This document shows, one piece after another, positions 1 to 12,109 of a DNA stretch of 64,000 nt (its first letter is position 1; every line of letters starts with the position of its first letter). The DNA comes from Hofstenia miamia (Eukaryota > Xenacoelomorpha > Acoela), in NCBI GenBank assembly GCA_004352715.1, contig SCFE01000003.1, positions 2,527,934-2,591,933 on the forward strand. The letters run 5' to 3'. The notes below the pieces were generated by a model that saw only the letters and a list, made by a program, of their open reading frames with translations, did not search any database and was not told the DNA's origin. Both the position numbers and the translations under genes were made by a program.

Positions 1-190
1 CAAACAACATTCACCTCTTGAATAAACAAAGAAATGGTCGTATATATAGCATGGATGATTTTTTGACTGCTTTTACGTGGTTTTGGCTCCCGATTATTGT
101 ATGGTTAACCTCCACAAAAAGTTCTGTTACCATCAGTGCGTACCTTAGTTGGCCAACTATATATGTTGTATGAAATAATAGAGTTGCTCA
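1..190 (+). repeat. Partial duplicate of the P-like transposase exon
   Basis: The first ~92 bases are near-identical to 500-591, and weaker similarity continues to about 190 (matching to ~690), including the stretch that reads LLPSVRTLVGQ in one frame. This is a partial direct duplication, offset 499, of the exon that starts at 313. The window edge cuts its left end. Confidence 0.75.
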
Positions 191-312
191 AATTTTTTGT
201 TTATTTACAGAATCTATACATGCATGTTACGCGAACACTAGATTTTAACTTATTTAACCGAAACAATTAAGCAAAATATTTCTATTTGTAAGGATTTTAT
301 TGTCCTTTGCAG

Positions 313-1717
313 ACATCTTCACAGTCAGAAGAAATTTCTTTCAATTATGAATCTTTTTACAAATTGACCAGTGTCAAACATCCCGCTATTGCATCTGTAA
401 AATTTTCGAGTCAACTTAACGAACTTACACATTACGTTACGTCTGACTTCTGTATTACAAATATTAGTGAAGATGTGCACAATAATTCATACTTCCTATC
501 AAACAACATTCACCTCTTGAATAAACAAAGAAATGGTCGTATATATAGCATGGATGATTTTTTGACTGCTTTTACGTGGTATTCTTGCCCCCAAATCATT
601 TTTTGCTAAAAACTTCAAAAAAAGCTTTTGTTACCATCGGGGCGTACCTTAGTTGGCCAATATATTTTGTTTTATAAAATAATGTAATTATTGCTCTATT
701 CATATATGCATATAATTCGCGTAAGTATAACCTATTAGTGTATCATTTAGCTCTTGCATTTTTCAACATTCATTAAAATAGCATCAGAGTATAATTATAT
801 GCTGGGAATTTATAATTGCCCAACTTTTAGGTGCGCACCTTGCAACGAATAACGGCGGTTTACAAATCTACAGAAGACAACGACTTTTTATTTCATTTTT
901 TTTAAATTACCACAGCGATCAAAAAACTGTTGGTTAATTATTGATGAAATTTATATTAAGCCGTCATTGGTGTACAGAGGAGGCAGCATCTTTGGTCAAG
1001 CTTTTGGACGATGTTAACAAATTAGCTCACACAATACTCGCGATAATGGTCAAGCCTTTCTTTTCCAATTCATGTCGTCATAATTTCATTTTATCATCTT
1101 TTTTTCAACAAGAAGATCTTGAAGGTCACTTTGGCCATTTTCGACAGTCTTCGTGTGGCAAGTATTACATTACAACCGCAGATGTAATGTTTACTCATAA
1201 CATAGATAGAGCAAAACTGCTTTTGGAGTTAGGGGAGCATTTTAGTTGGTCTGACAGTGTTCATTCTTGCAATTTATGTACTCTTCAATTTCTTGAAGAT
1301 GATGTTAATATATTAGATAATTTAATGAACTACGTCAGTGAAATTAGGTCAGATGAAAAGAGGTGTCTCTATTACATTTGTGGATATGTTGCTTCAACAG
1401 AAATACTGCTTTTGTCGCATGAACATCCGTCTGAACCCGGTGCCTTTTTTACTAAATTAAACCGAGGAGGATTACACCATCCATCACATGATTTTGTGGA
1501 ATACGTGTTTTGCTGCTACTCTTACTTTACCAAATCTAAAACGAAATATTGCCGAAATCGTTTATATAATTTTCTTCAAGAAATTGGTGATGTTGTTCAG
1601 TTTAGGTCTACACCAAAATCTGTACTTATGAAGTTGGTTAATATTTTTCTTAAAGGACTATCGGTTTTGAATAAGGCACAGCAAAGTAATGCTAGAAAGT
1701 TAACCAAATTTGCATAA
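313..1717 (+). pseudogene. P-element/THAP9-like transposase, degenerate
   Basis: These are remnants of a transposase of the P-element/THAP9 superfamily. A good 3' splice site (tttgcag, ending at 312) opens a coding stretch that runs, with frameshifts, to an LPSxRTLVGQ motif near 640-660. A second acceptor (accacag, ending at 915) opens a frame reading WLIIDEIYIKPSLVYRGG, which resembles the first catalytic-Asp strand of P transposases. A frameshift near 1000 moves into the frame that stays open to 1717. That part holds a block (QEDLEGHFGHFRQ) typical of the 'xLExFFxxIR' region, then a YICGYVAS block and NRGGLHHPS, shared with the element at 40.5-41.3 kb. The stretch between the DEIYIK strand and the LEGHFGHFR block is much shorter than in full-length transposases, so a large internal part is missing. 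Not functional. The family call rests on motifs recognised by eye. Confidence 0.65.
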
Positions 1718-2083
1718 TCAATTTAAATTTTGTAAAATGAAAATAATCTTTAATGCTTTTTAATCAAGGCGTAATTTACCTGTTATCTTACATGTAACAT
1801 TTGATTTTTATTTATAAAATAATGATGTCGCATTACTATACTGATGTAGCTATTAGATATATATAGTGATTTTGTAATTTTAAAAGCATCTAAATGCTAT
1901 AAATTTCATTGTGTATGAAAAATATCATTTTAGCATGAAAATACAAAATATTGAGCCAGCCCTCAAGTTTTAAGCGAGATTTCGGTGTCATGTCCTGTTA
2001 TTATGTACTCCTTGTTCTATAATAAGATAATAAACTTCAAAGGATATTTTTGAAAGGTGATGATTAATACAAAAATATAAAAG
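1718..2083. other. AT-rich non-coding stretch
   Basis: This lies between the P-like and hAT remnants. I see no coding potential and no paired termini. Confidence 0.5.
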
Positions 2084-2170
2084 TATGGGCCAGCGTTGTC
2101 AGTGACCCATGGGTCGTTAAACCCATGGATCAAATGGGACACTTTTTGCTGGGTCAGGTGGTTTAATCGT
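2084..2170. repeat. Possible 5' terminal region of the hAT element
   Basis: A GC-richer block begins CAGCGTTGTCAGTGACCC and contains the palindrome GACCCATGGGTC followed by an ACCCATGG variant. CAGxGTTGTCA-type starts are common in hAT elements, and the hAT transposase remnant follows. I could not find the matching right terminus, so the boundary is tentative. Confidence 0.35.
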
Positions 2171-2246
2171 GGCGTGTGTCATAATTAATTACAGCAGTTA
2201 TACCCCTCCTGCATGCAGTTATCATTTTCGTTTTTATATTTTCTAG

Positions 2247-2920
2247 CAAAAAAGCAACGAAAAGTAATTATTGGTGGTCTTGGTGCCACACCATTGACAG
2301 AGGACTTAAAATATATAACATCATATTTAGACGAGAAGTACTGGACGTTGCTGAATTCACTTCACTACATTGCAACCTATCTTGATATAAGTCTTAGATT
2401 GTTTTCTTTTGTCAATAATGCAAGGGATCGAATCTCGTTTTTGCAGGAAACTCAACATGAGTTCTTAAAGCCATATCTAATTGGTGTAATAGGCAAGGAA
2501 TTTAGCAAATCTTCAGAACGTATCAAGGAATCGCAAGAATCATCCCATTTCGATACAACTCCAACTCCCGCAAAGAAAGGAAAAGTTTATCCTTTCGCTG
2601 CATTTCGTGCAGCGGTTTCTTTTCCATCTCCTGTTGCTGTGCCAGATCGACATCGCCTATCATCCGCCGAAGTTGCAGAAGCCGAGTTGTCTCAATATGA
2701 CACAACCGCTCTGTTGGAAGCGGCTTTCGAGCGAACCTTTAACCCACTCAAATGGTGGAGTGACTATAAGTATAAAATGCCTTCAGCTGCCAAAAGTGAG
2801 AGAACTTTCTTTGCCACTGGTCGAATAATCATGCCTGACAGAAATTAACTTAATAGTGATACCGTGGAATCACAAATTGTCGTCAAAGAGGCGTTCAAAA
2901 ACAAGTTTTTTAGCTTATAA
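2247..2920 (+). pseudogene. ZBED-type hAT transposase, C-terminal part with one in-frame stop
   Basis: The open frame follows a plausible acceptor (ttttctag, ending at 2246). It shows the hAT C-terminal architecture: an early segment that ends in a block like LD-R-K (YLDISLRLFSFV), a variable linker, then the dimerisation region with FNPLKWWSDYK, SAAKSERTFFATGRIIMP and DRN. A TAA at 2846-2848 stands where the family normally has Arg (R-x-x-L). The same frame then continues LNSDTVESQIVVKEAFKNKF to a stop at 2918-2920, exactly as in hAT proteins, so this TAA is a single nonsense mutation in an otherwise readable 3' end. The zinc finger and the first catalytic region are absent. The element is dead. 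Confidence 0.75.
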
Positions 2921-5900
2921 GTTTTTAATATAAGTAAATTTTAATTTGTTTTATGGGGTGTATGAACAAAAAGTGTGTGTGGGCGTCAAATAATTTGGAT
3001 TTTATTTGGATATACTTGCTCGAAGATACCATTAGCTGCTCAAAAATGTGAAACTCCTGGATATCCTCAACTTCTTGGCTTAGCATTAAAATATAGGCCA
3101 ACATTTTAGTGTCATTATCAATCATAAGCAGCCCAATAATTTTTTACTAAATTTAATTGCTTCTTATAACTCACGAAATAAAAAAAGCATATAAAATTTA
3201 AAAGCACTACAAAATTGAATGGTATCTTCGAGCAAGTATTTCCAAATAAAATCACATGTTGTACATGTTAACTGAAAATGCGGTTATCTCATACATTCCA
3301 CAACTAATGATTCGCAACAAATTTGGTAATCAATATAACATATTTCAAACCAAAAGAACTCATTGCAATCTTTGTGGAAATAACTGATATTGATTCGAAA
3401 ACCATCCATTCCTGATTTGTAATGCTTTTCAAGACTCCCAAAAGTTAGATAATTTTAAGTAGCGTCATATTGGCAAAGTACGTAAATGTTTTTAAATAAT
3501 TTCATTTTTACGAGCTGTTATTGTTCTTAGCTGTATTCTCTGGGGATACCTCATCTCCCATTAGCAGTTTATCACACAAAGTCCCTTGGCTTCAGATGTC
3601 TTAGCAAGTAAACATTAAGTTGATAAATTCATGGAAGATGTACAAAAGATAAGGCCAAGGCGGCATGGCAAGCCAATTAACAATTGGTGAGAATCAAACA
3701 TACATAATGCTACATAAAAAAGTTTCATTAACATTTGAAAAAATCTGTTTAAATTTTAAAAATAATAATTAATTCTTCAAAAATATGTGTTTAATGAAAA
3801 TACGTCTTTTAGAAGAGCTAATCAATTGTGCTACAAATTGCCACAGATGAGCTATAAATGATTTATTGCTATGCACAATGTGATGAAAAATAAAATTTAC
3901 ATTTTGAAATTTTACATGGTATCTTTTTGATTTTTCAAAACTTTTATAAGTTTCTAACAACCGAAATATTGAAGACATTTTTTGCCAAGGACTATAAAAT
4001 GGTCCGAAAATAAGCTGTTTTCAAAACGTTAAATTTCAGGCCTACGGTGGTAGGCAAAGCCAGGTTTGCTACAGAGTTTTGAACCCATAAAAATCTCTGC
4101 TCACACAGGCTTAACATCTATATCACAAATGCTAACAATATGACAGGGAATAAATTTTCACAATACTTTTATAAGATTAGCATAATTGCAATTTACAAAG
4201 TCAAAAATGTTTTGGTAACTAGCACACATATACTCGATGGCTTACCTTTGTTAGAGCCCCCCTTGTTAAAATTTTAGCACTACACTACTGGAATAGGGTT
4301 GGCATAACCCCCCAAATTTTCGAGAGGATGCTGAGCCCGCCTGGAAAATGCTTATTCCAAGTGTCTTGCATTGTTTTTTCGGTGTCTAACCAACACAATT
4401 TCAGTAGTTGCTAGTATAGTATGTAAATGTACATCTAACTACATTGGGCCTCATTCGCATTGACCAAAGTTGTGTAGCAGTAATTGTTAAAACGCTTTGT
4501 GGAATTTTATCAACTTTTACTCTGTTTGAAAATACTGTAATAGGCTGAATTTCTGCACAGTGGTTTAATTAAACAAAACATTTCATGATCTTTGATAAAT
4601 GCAGACATTCAATTTCAAATGATAAAACCCTCGCGTTTTCATTGTTATTATTATATTAATTAAATAGCATTTATTTACCTGTCCAATAATTTTAGACTGA
4701 TACAGTAGCAATGATCGAAAATATTGTATTTAACCCTCATCATCATTAATTTTTCTGTAATGCTTTAACCATTTGTTGTCAAATTGTCAACAATAAACAT
4801 GTATTTGATAAGACAGAAAAATCATTACTTATTTTTTTGAAAATGCATTTGATTATTACTGTAAATCCTATTACATGCTTGTATAAATAACATTTGATAG
4901 TAATTATATTTTTAATTGCAAAGTAAGCAGCATATAAGCACAACATTAAATGTAATTATAAGCAGAACTCAACACACATACGAATAACCTATCCTGTTTC
5001 AAAGGCCTGAGCTTTGGGACTAAGTAATGTAGTGGGCCTTTGAACTAAAATTGAAATATGATCTTAAATGAAGCTAACTGGAACCACGGATTTCAGAAAT
5101 TTTTCAAATTCGTCAGAAATGGATACATCTACATAATTTAATTCCTCCCAAGCTTACAGTACAATAAATTACATCTTCCATGTGGAAGTACTTCTATTCT
5201 ATAGATGAATCCATTGTGTAAGATGTAGACTTGGAATTTATTGAATATTTCATCTTTAAATTAAATTTTTATCAAAATTGTTTTGATTATGTTCAAATTC
5301 TAAATTGCAAAGTGCTGAAAGGAATGTAGAATGTTTTTCTTTCTTCATAACACATTGAAAAATAAAGATAAGATATTGGAGTAGACATTATGTTGCTAAT
5401 TTGGTTAATATACAATCAAAGTTGAACAGAAGTAAGATCTTCCTCTTTACTTTTTTTCCGTTTAAAGCCTACCATTTAAACATTCATAGAGTGGTAAAGT
5501 TGCAAATTACATCCATCTTCAAAGTGATATATGTCTAATAAACAAACCTAATGCTGTTAAAAACCAATTAGAAACAAATTTTGTTCTATATATAAATTTT
5601 TTATATTTATGCTCTTTATAATTTGTATTCCTTTTTGAAAATATCATCTATTATTAATGAATTATTGCTGTTATTCAGTTTTTGTCTGCAAAGTTTTACA
5701 TTATATAGTTTATGCACACAATTATATCCATAAATCAATCATTAAAAACTGATTAATTGGCTTCTCTTAAGTGCATTTCACAATGCCAAAAACTGCACAA
5801 TCAATGTCTCAATGTTTCAGAAGGTATTTGCAGTGAAATTAAGGACTTGTCATTACGAGGAGATATTCTATTCTACTCTAACTGCATTTCTGAAGTGTTC

Positions 5901-7339
5901 TTTGACAAGAATTCGCAAATTCTGCAAAATATTACCACGGCTAATCATAGATCAAGGTGTACCTAAAATGCTTGCACTCCAAACAGATATCAATATATTT
6001 TCATGACGAATAGTTTAAGGAAGCAGAGTGAGAGAATGTGTAAGATAGTGGGTAATGTTCACTCCTTGATTCATTCAAGAGGACATCCATTTTTCAATCT
6101 GAAACCTACCTCTACAATTTAGTGGAGACAGAAAGAAAGTCATTTTACAAATGGGTTTGCCTTAATGATTATATGACGTCGTATTGACCTGTGGTAATTG
6201 TGAGGCCATTAGATATTCTAATTTAGTGCCCCGGGTGTTCATAAAAAGAATTGAAGAAGATACAGCAGTTGAAGAAATTTCTTCCCATTTTGTGGGATTT
6301 CTCACTTCAAAGCTGTATTAAGTATTGCTTTTTTGTAATCAATAACTCTCCAGTTTGCATTTCCTCCAACCCCACGCAGACTAATGCAGGGCCTGTTTAA
6401 ATTATATAATTAACTAATTATTGTTTATTATTTAATCATGTAAATATACTATTTTTTGTTTATTTGCTTGTGATCAGAACTATGCCTTGATTTTTCGCCA
6501 TGGACAGCACTGCACCAAAGTTAATAAAATTTTCAAGCACGCCACTGGCATGACACGAAAAACAGTAAATTTTTGAATTTATAAGAAATTCTAGATGAAA
6601 TCTCTGTAAATGACAAGTTTTTGGCACTGAACTTTTTGCATAGTTTAACAAATTGCTCAAGAAACACAATTTTTGATGAATTTAATATACAAATTAATAG
6701 ATTTAGAAAATAAAAATAATAATTATATTTTTACAGATTTTAATGTGGGCTGAGAACGACATGGGCTTGAAATATCTGTAAATATATGCAATGGCAGAAG
6801 CATGCCATGATTGCGGCACAGCATGGTTCCACCATTGAATATATTAAAATAAATAAATAAGTAAATACATAAATACATAGATAAATAATTGTTGTCTTTG
6901 TATCATGAAAATATAAATTTTAAAGAAATTTGTGAACTAAACAAAAATCTTTAAATTTAGTCATTGGACTATTAGTGACGGCATCAATGACTTTTTTAAA
7001 TCCTTAATAAGGTTAAGTTGTTATGACTCAGTAAAATTTTAAAAATCTTCAATGGCGTCAAAACCCATATTGATATATTCTTTTTCTAATTTTGTTGGAT
7101 TAACTACATAAACAGTCTTCAAAAAAGAAAAATCAACAAACTTGTTTGAAATGTTGCACTGGCCACCAAATTTATAGATAAAAGAATACTAATATCATCA
7201 GTGTTCCAATACATATATGAAACAATATGGGTTGGAGTAGATACATCCCATCAAATTTAAAATGTTTTGAATACCACAGGCATTGCCTTGAATGACTGCA
7301 TTTCTATCTGTATATTGCACCTATAAATAACAAATAAGA
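2921..7339. other. Long AT-rich non-coding stretch
   Basis: I find no gene that I can support across 4.4 kb. Open frames here (for example 3769-3978 and 6460-6669 on the minus strand, 5757-6006 on the plus strand) are short, low-complexity and unrecognised. A tetranucleotide-like (AAAT)n tract lies at about 6848-6890. Confidence 0.5.
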
Positions 7340-8222
7340 TTAACTCTTTCCAGGCGGGTAATTTTTAGCACTATGCGGGAAATTTTTTTAAAATTAAATA
7401 AATATCTAAAAAGGTTCCAAAATGACACTGTATATTTGAATCAACATGTCAAAACATCTAAAATAAATGTTATGCAATATCATGGTATTTATCGTAACAT
7501 TTGCCATGATGAAGGCCTGGAAAAGGCTCTTCACAGCCGACACAATGGAAACGTGAAAGTTTTCGTTTCAGTCCATCTGAAGTGCACTGAACACATATCT
7601 TCTGCGGCCATTTCTTTTTACCAGTTTGAGGAATGTGCTCCAGGCGATGCTCCTTATGTTCAGACTCGACTGCCTCAACATAGTCAAAGTATGAAACACC
7701 TGGTGCAGTGAGTGGATCATCGAAGAATTCTTCCTCGGAATTAGTGGCCTCATAGTCCTCAAAGTCACTCGCTGTGTCACTGTCATCAATATCTGTGTCC
7801 TGATCAAAGTTACTTTCATCACTGTCATAATCAAAATCACTTTCATCACTGTCATAAAATTCCATATTCTGCAAATCCATAATCAGCAAAATGTTGTAAA
7901 AGCAAGCAATGATAAAAAACAATTCTGAATCAAAGCAAAATATTGTATAAAAACAAGCAAAGATGAAACGCAATGCTAAATCAAAGTAATCAATATTTCA
8001 AGTGTATTATTTCAAGTGTAAAATGTTGAAAATAGAAACCTGAATTTTCATTGGTTGATGACTCACACATAATCTGCTAATACGTTATCAAAGTAAATTG
8101 TATCTTTATAGACAGTAAAACCGGCGGGAAGCATTAAAAATACCTACGGGTGAAGCTATTACATTGTAATAAATAATAAAATACCCTACGTAACTCTAAC
8201 GCACCCGCCAGGAATGGGTTAA
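7340..8222. mobile_element. piggyBac element, internally deleted, with TTAA target site
   Basis: The element is bounded by TTAA at both ends (7340-7343 and 8219-8222). The ends form an inverted repeat: the left starts TTAACTCTTTCCAGGCGGGT, and the right end read on the minus strand starts TTAACCCATTCCTGGCGGGT (17 of 20 positions match). TTAA duplication and ends of this kind are diagnostic of the piggyBac superfamily. The total length is 883 bp including both TTAA copies, against 2 kb or more for autonomous members. The enclosed minus-strand ORF keeps only the two ends of the transposase. This is a non-autonomous derivative whose termini remain well matched. Confidence 0.85.
7470..7880 (-). 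CDS. Residual piggyBac ORF: acidic N-terminus fused to Cys-rich C-terminal domain
   Basis: The ORF encodes 136 residues from the ATG at 7880 (MDLQNMEFYDSDES). An upstream in-frame ATG at 7973 would add a hydrophobic leader that I regard as spurious. Residues 1-60 are Asp/Glu/Ser-rich, with an imperfect repeat of the type DYDSDES, as in piggyBac transposase N-termini. The last ~60 residues are the C-terminal Cys/His-rich domain (HRLEHIP, CVQC, RFHCVGCEEPFPGLHHGKCYDKYH), which in this family binds the element's own ends. The catalytic DDD core that normally lies between them is missing, so no transposition activity is expected. The frame is still open across the deletion joint. A repressor or DNA-binding role is possible but purely inferred. 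Confidence 0.6.
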   Translation of the reverse strand: MDLQNMEFYDSDESDFDYDSDESNFDQDTDIDDSDTASDFEDYEATNSEEEFFDDPLTAPGVSYFDYVEAVESEHKEHRLEHIPQTGKKKWPQKICVQCTSDGLKRKLSRFHCVGCEEPFPGLHHGKCYDKYHDIA

Positions 8223-9380
8223 ATTATATTTCACTATAAGTTTTCATTTCTTTGATCAATTATGGGCCTTCAGAAGATATAATTTATGAATTGTAAAATA
8301 CATATATGTCATTTACTAGAATGTCTTCAAAAATTAATGGTTGAAATATGCTATTGATTTTTATATGTAATAATAAGAAAAGTCTAACAACATGTGTTAT
8401 TTCAGTTTCATAGTAAGAGCTAAAAACACATTATTTGATATATATTTAGATCCACTGAATCTTACCTCATGTAAGAAAGTTAACACAAACACAAAACCCT
8501 ATTTGCCTTTTTGGGCTTCTGTATCCTTAAATGGGGTCTTTGTTAAATAGATGTTAGAAAATGAATGACATTTAAAATATTAATTTCTAATTAACTGTAA
8601 ACCTAGGTATCATTTGGAGTGAGGCCACTGCAAGGATTAGCTCGCAGGGTAGCTCATTTCTCCTGAAGCCATACAGATGATATCACTAGTTTAATAAATA
8701 ATTAGATAATGATAACAAAATAACCCAATACTGATGTTGTAGATTAGTGGTATTCTTTAGAATCTCCAACTAATTTATGGGAAACAAAACACGGTATTTT
8801 CTTAGTTAACTTTTATTAAAAGCCTTCATTTAATAGTTGAAGTGGTGAGGATCAATTAACTTCACAAAACAGCAAACTGCACTTTAATAATACATAGAAA
8901 AATTACAGATGGGTAGTTAAACATTGTTGTTGACATAAGTCAATGCAAAGTGTAATGACCCCATCCTCCATGTTATTCTCTATGTAATTTATAGACAATC
9001 TTAGCATTTATACAGGCCATTTAAATTTCAATTTTCGTGTGCTATTTTACAATTCGTCATACAATTTAGTATTAAACTACACTTGGTTAAAATAATTAAT
9101 TTTTTGACTAAAATCAAATCCAAAAAGTAATGGTCACAACTAAAATAACTAACTTTTATTAAATAGCCACAACTAAATAATTTAAAAAAGCTCCAAAGGC
9201 TATTCTGAAATTATACATATAACACCAATGTAGTGATATTACATTCCCCCACCAGAGCAGATTAATTGTAAAATTTACTGAGCATCCCTGGCAGACCTAC
9301 CAACAACATGTAGGCTTTTGTAATTAATTTCATAGACAAATTATCACTCCAAATCTTTATTCTCGCAAATTCTATTTGCT
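8223..9380. other. AT-rich non-coding stretch
   Basis: There are no open frames of note and no terminal repeats that I could pair. Confidence 0.5.
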
Positions 9381-9830
9381 TCATTGTTTCACTACTGCTT
9401 CAAGTTCTCTAGTGATGTGAATTTTGTATCGTGCATAGGTTGGATCTTTTAGGCAATGATATATTTTGTATTTTTTCTGTAAACTATTAATTTTCCTTGC
9501 AAATATCAAACAATACTTAGCATAGAGGCATAAACCTTTTAGAGCTATCATTAGTTGCAAAACTGCATCTATATCATTCTGATGTGCTTCTTTCCTACTT
9601 ATTTGTGTATCCAGGTAAAATGTATAAGCATATCCCATAATGACATACCAGGTGATATTGAATTGTAAATAACTGAAATATGTCTCAGTACATCTTCTTG
9701 CTGATACTCCAGCTCTTATCATTGTTGTTATCTTGATGCAATAAGTCACATCATAATAGCAGTTGTCTTTCTCCCAGCAATCTAGCCAAGCTAAATCATT
9801 AGTGGCTGAAAATAGAATTAATACGCACAG
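9381..9830 (-). pseudogene. Unidentified coding remnant
   Basis: A 122-residue open frame (9381-9749) extends upstream in frame to about 9810 (reading LAWLDCWEKDNCYYDV). It has a balanced amino-acid composition unlike random AT-rich DNA, with a helix-like stretch DAVLQLMIALKGLCLYAKYC. I recognise no family. It lies on the same strand as, and downstream of, the Ty3/gypsy RT remnant, so it may belong to the same dead element or to another one. Confidence 0.3.
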
Positions 9831-10002
9831 ATCTAACTCCTTATAATGTTTTTAATTTTCTTTAACTGTAAGTGAATTGGCATACCTTTTTGATACATAT
9901 CTCTCATTGTTAGCTTTCCATCAATGTAGACTCTCTCTTTCTCTATAAACAAAAGTTTTCATTTTCCTTTTCACATCTCTAAGGTTGTTGATACAGTTGA
10001 GG

Positions 10003-11861
10003 CTATGTGGTATACTGGTGTAGTCTTGGTTTTCTTTTTTTCACTCTATATTCTGGTTGTACCAAGAATGTGTGTATTACTCTTATTACTCCAGGTGGTA
10101 TGCATAATAGATTTTCTTTGCATATTTTTCTTTCCAGTTCAGTAAAATTAGGTAACTCTTTTCCTAATCTACCCTTTCCAATCATTACTGGGTAATTCAT
10201 TACTGCTCTGTCAATATTTCGCCAAAACAAAGTTGATAATCCTTTGTATTGTAGATGACAGATATCTATTATTCTCATTAACATTTTTGCTGTTGCTCAT
10301 TCAATGTCCAGTGCTATCACTGTATCCAGTTTTAACATTTTATTGAAAAGAAAATCTTTGTCATCATGACAGTATTGTTGTAGTTTGTTGCTCCATATTT
10401 TCTCAGAACTATTCCCAGCTGTGGAGTTTTTTTGATTTCTTCTATGATTGCTATGCATTCTTCTTCCATAATATGCCACTGTTGAACATGTTAGTGTTCC
10501 AAACTTCTAGCAACTCTCAAACCCCTAGGATGCATAGAATTTCTAAATGTACCTAACAGTTCTTCCTCCATGTGGAATTATTCTGGTGATTTTATGATAT
10601 GTTCCAGTATTCTGATTGGTATAATACAATTTTCTTCTTTCAAGAGTATGCTGCGCATTTCATGGATTTTACTATATGAACTTGTTAGGTATGCTTCATC
10701 CCATGGATAGAAAACCACATTGTTCTTGTTACATATATTGCTTTACCAATTCAATGTACTTAAGTGTGGACGTGTCTATATTTTTCATCAGACTTTCTGT
10801 GCATAGGGGTCCATTTTTTATGGCATAAAATTTATATTTCATTTTACGATTAGAGTGACAAATTCCGGTGATGTTCATGATGATGATTAGCAATTTTTTC
10901 CAAACATATGTTTTCTTCCAACTAGCAGTGAACAGTTTTTTTATTGATATAAAATCTTCTTTCCCCTTTTGTGAGGCAATGTTGCTACAGCTGTTTTGTA
11001 TAGTAACCAATTCTTTGTTTTCAGGGTGGCCAGACACAATGCAAGTTCATATTTCTTCTTTCAACACAGGTGTTCTCTCAGTTCTCTATTCATGGGTAGT
11101 TTCAACTGCTCTGCTTCTGTTATGAAAATATTTAAAATCCAGATTGCTGCTACCTCTTAACTCCCATGACAGATGTATTTTGTCCAATGCCTTCTCTACT
11201 GTGTGATGGTATCTTCCAGGAGGAAACTTTATGTCTATCCTTAGCCATTCTTTATCAATTGGTTGTATCAATTTGATATCTTTCTAACAGTTGTAGACTT
11301 TCGATAATATCTCTTGGCTTTGCAATAAAGCAAATGACGGTTTGACATCTGTGATGTTTGATGTGTTAAATTCTATATTAGTCAGTTCCATCAACTGCAC
11401 TTGCATAACTACATCCAATGTGATTCTTGTGGCCACCATTAACCTATGGCCCCGTAATTTCTTGTTTAATAATATATTGGTATACACTAACCTCATTATC
11501 AAATCTGTTTTATCTGCTAATCCCAAAATATGGTATTCTCTGTGTGTAGTATGATAAAGTTCTCCATCTGGTAGTGTAAACTTTGTATGCGATCTGATAT
11601 TTTCACTTCTCTGTGTATCAGTACAACACAAATCCCAGCTTGTTTTGCCAATTTGTGACATATTTCAATTCTCCATGATCTTGTTTTCATATACTTCATC
11701 AATTCTGAAAATATATATTATCATTAAGTTTTTATAATCTACATTGATTGACTCAATCTTCTTGATGTTGTGGTTCATTGCTAGAAACTGGTTTAAATTA
11801 TCTAGCTTGAAATTACCTTCAATGTGTGCACTGTACTTTTCCAATAGTTTCACAGCAGATC
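10003..11861 (-). pseudogene. Unidentified degenerate coding region downstream of a gypsy RT
   Basis: This is a succession of minus-strand frames (11853-11665, 11661-11284, 11271-11086, 11037-10729, 10720-10480, 10479-10003) separated by single stops or frameshifts. For example, one TGA at 10297-10299 separates two blocks that are otherwise in the same frame. Readable blocks include FTLPDGELYHTTHREYHILG, IKFPPGRYHHTVEKALDKI and MIGKGRLGKELPNFTELERK. I do not recognise RNase H or integrase motifs, which would be expected next in a Ty3/gypsy pol. The block with the PPGRY-TVE-ALDKI pattern vaguely recalls minor-capsid-like proteins of Polinton/adintovirus elements, but that is too weak to assign. 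Confidence 0.4.
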
Positions 11862-12109
11862 TATCTTCATATGGCGTAAAGACATTAAAACTTTGTTCTA
11901 CTCTTTAATTGGAGTTCTCAATTTAGACGTACGAAATTATTCAATTAGTTATTTGACTAAATGAAATGGTGCTATATTTTTAGTTATTTAAATTTCTGCT
12001 AATTTTGACGCAGTAAAATTAATAGCAGAAGACTAGATTGTACCAGTTCAATATTTGTCGATATTTTTACAGTATGCATTTCTATTTATCATCTCTGATG
12101 GTCTTTAGC

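Noticed and set aside
2523-2828. Secondary open frames inside the hAT remnant
   Set aside because: They are shadows of the hAT transposase frame at 2247-2920.
5757-6006. Two overlapping plus-strand open frames of about 65 codons
   Set aside because: Unrecognised, mutually overlapping in different frames, and without splice or poly(A) context.
7568-7855. A 95-codon minus-strand frame and a 112-codon plus-strand frame overlapping the piggyBac ORF
   Set aside because: Shadow frames. The Cys-rich and acidic signatures are only in the 7470-7880 frame.
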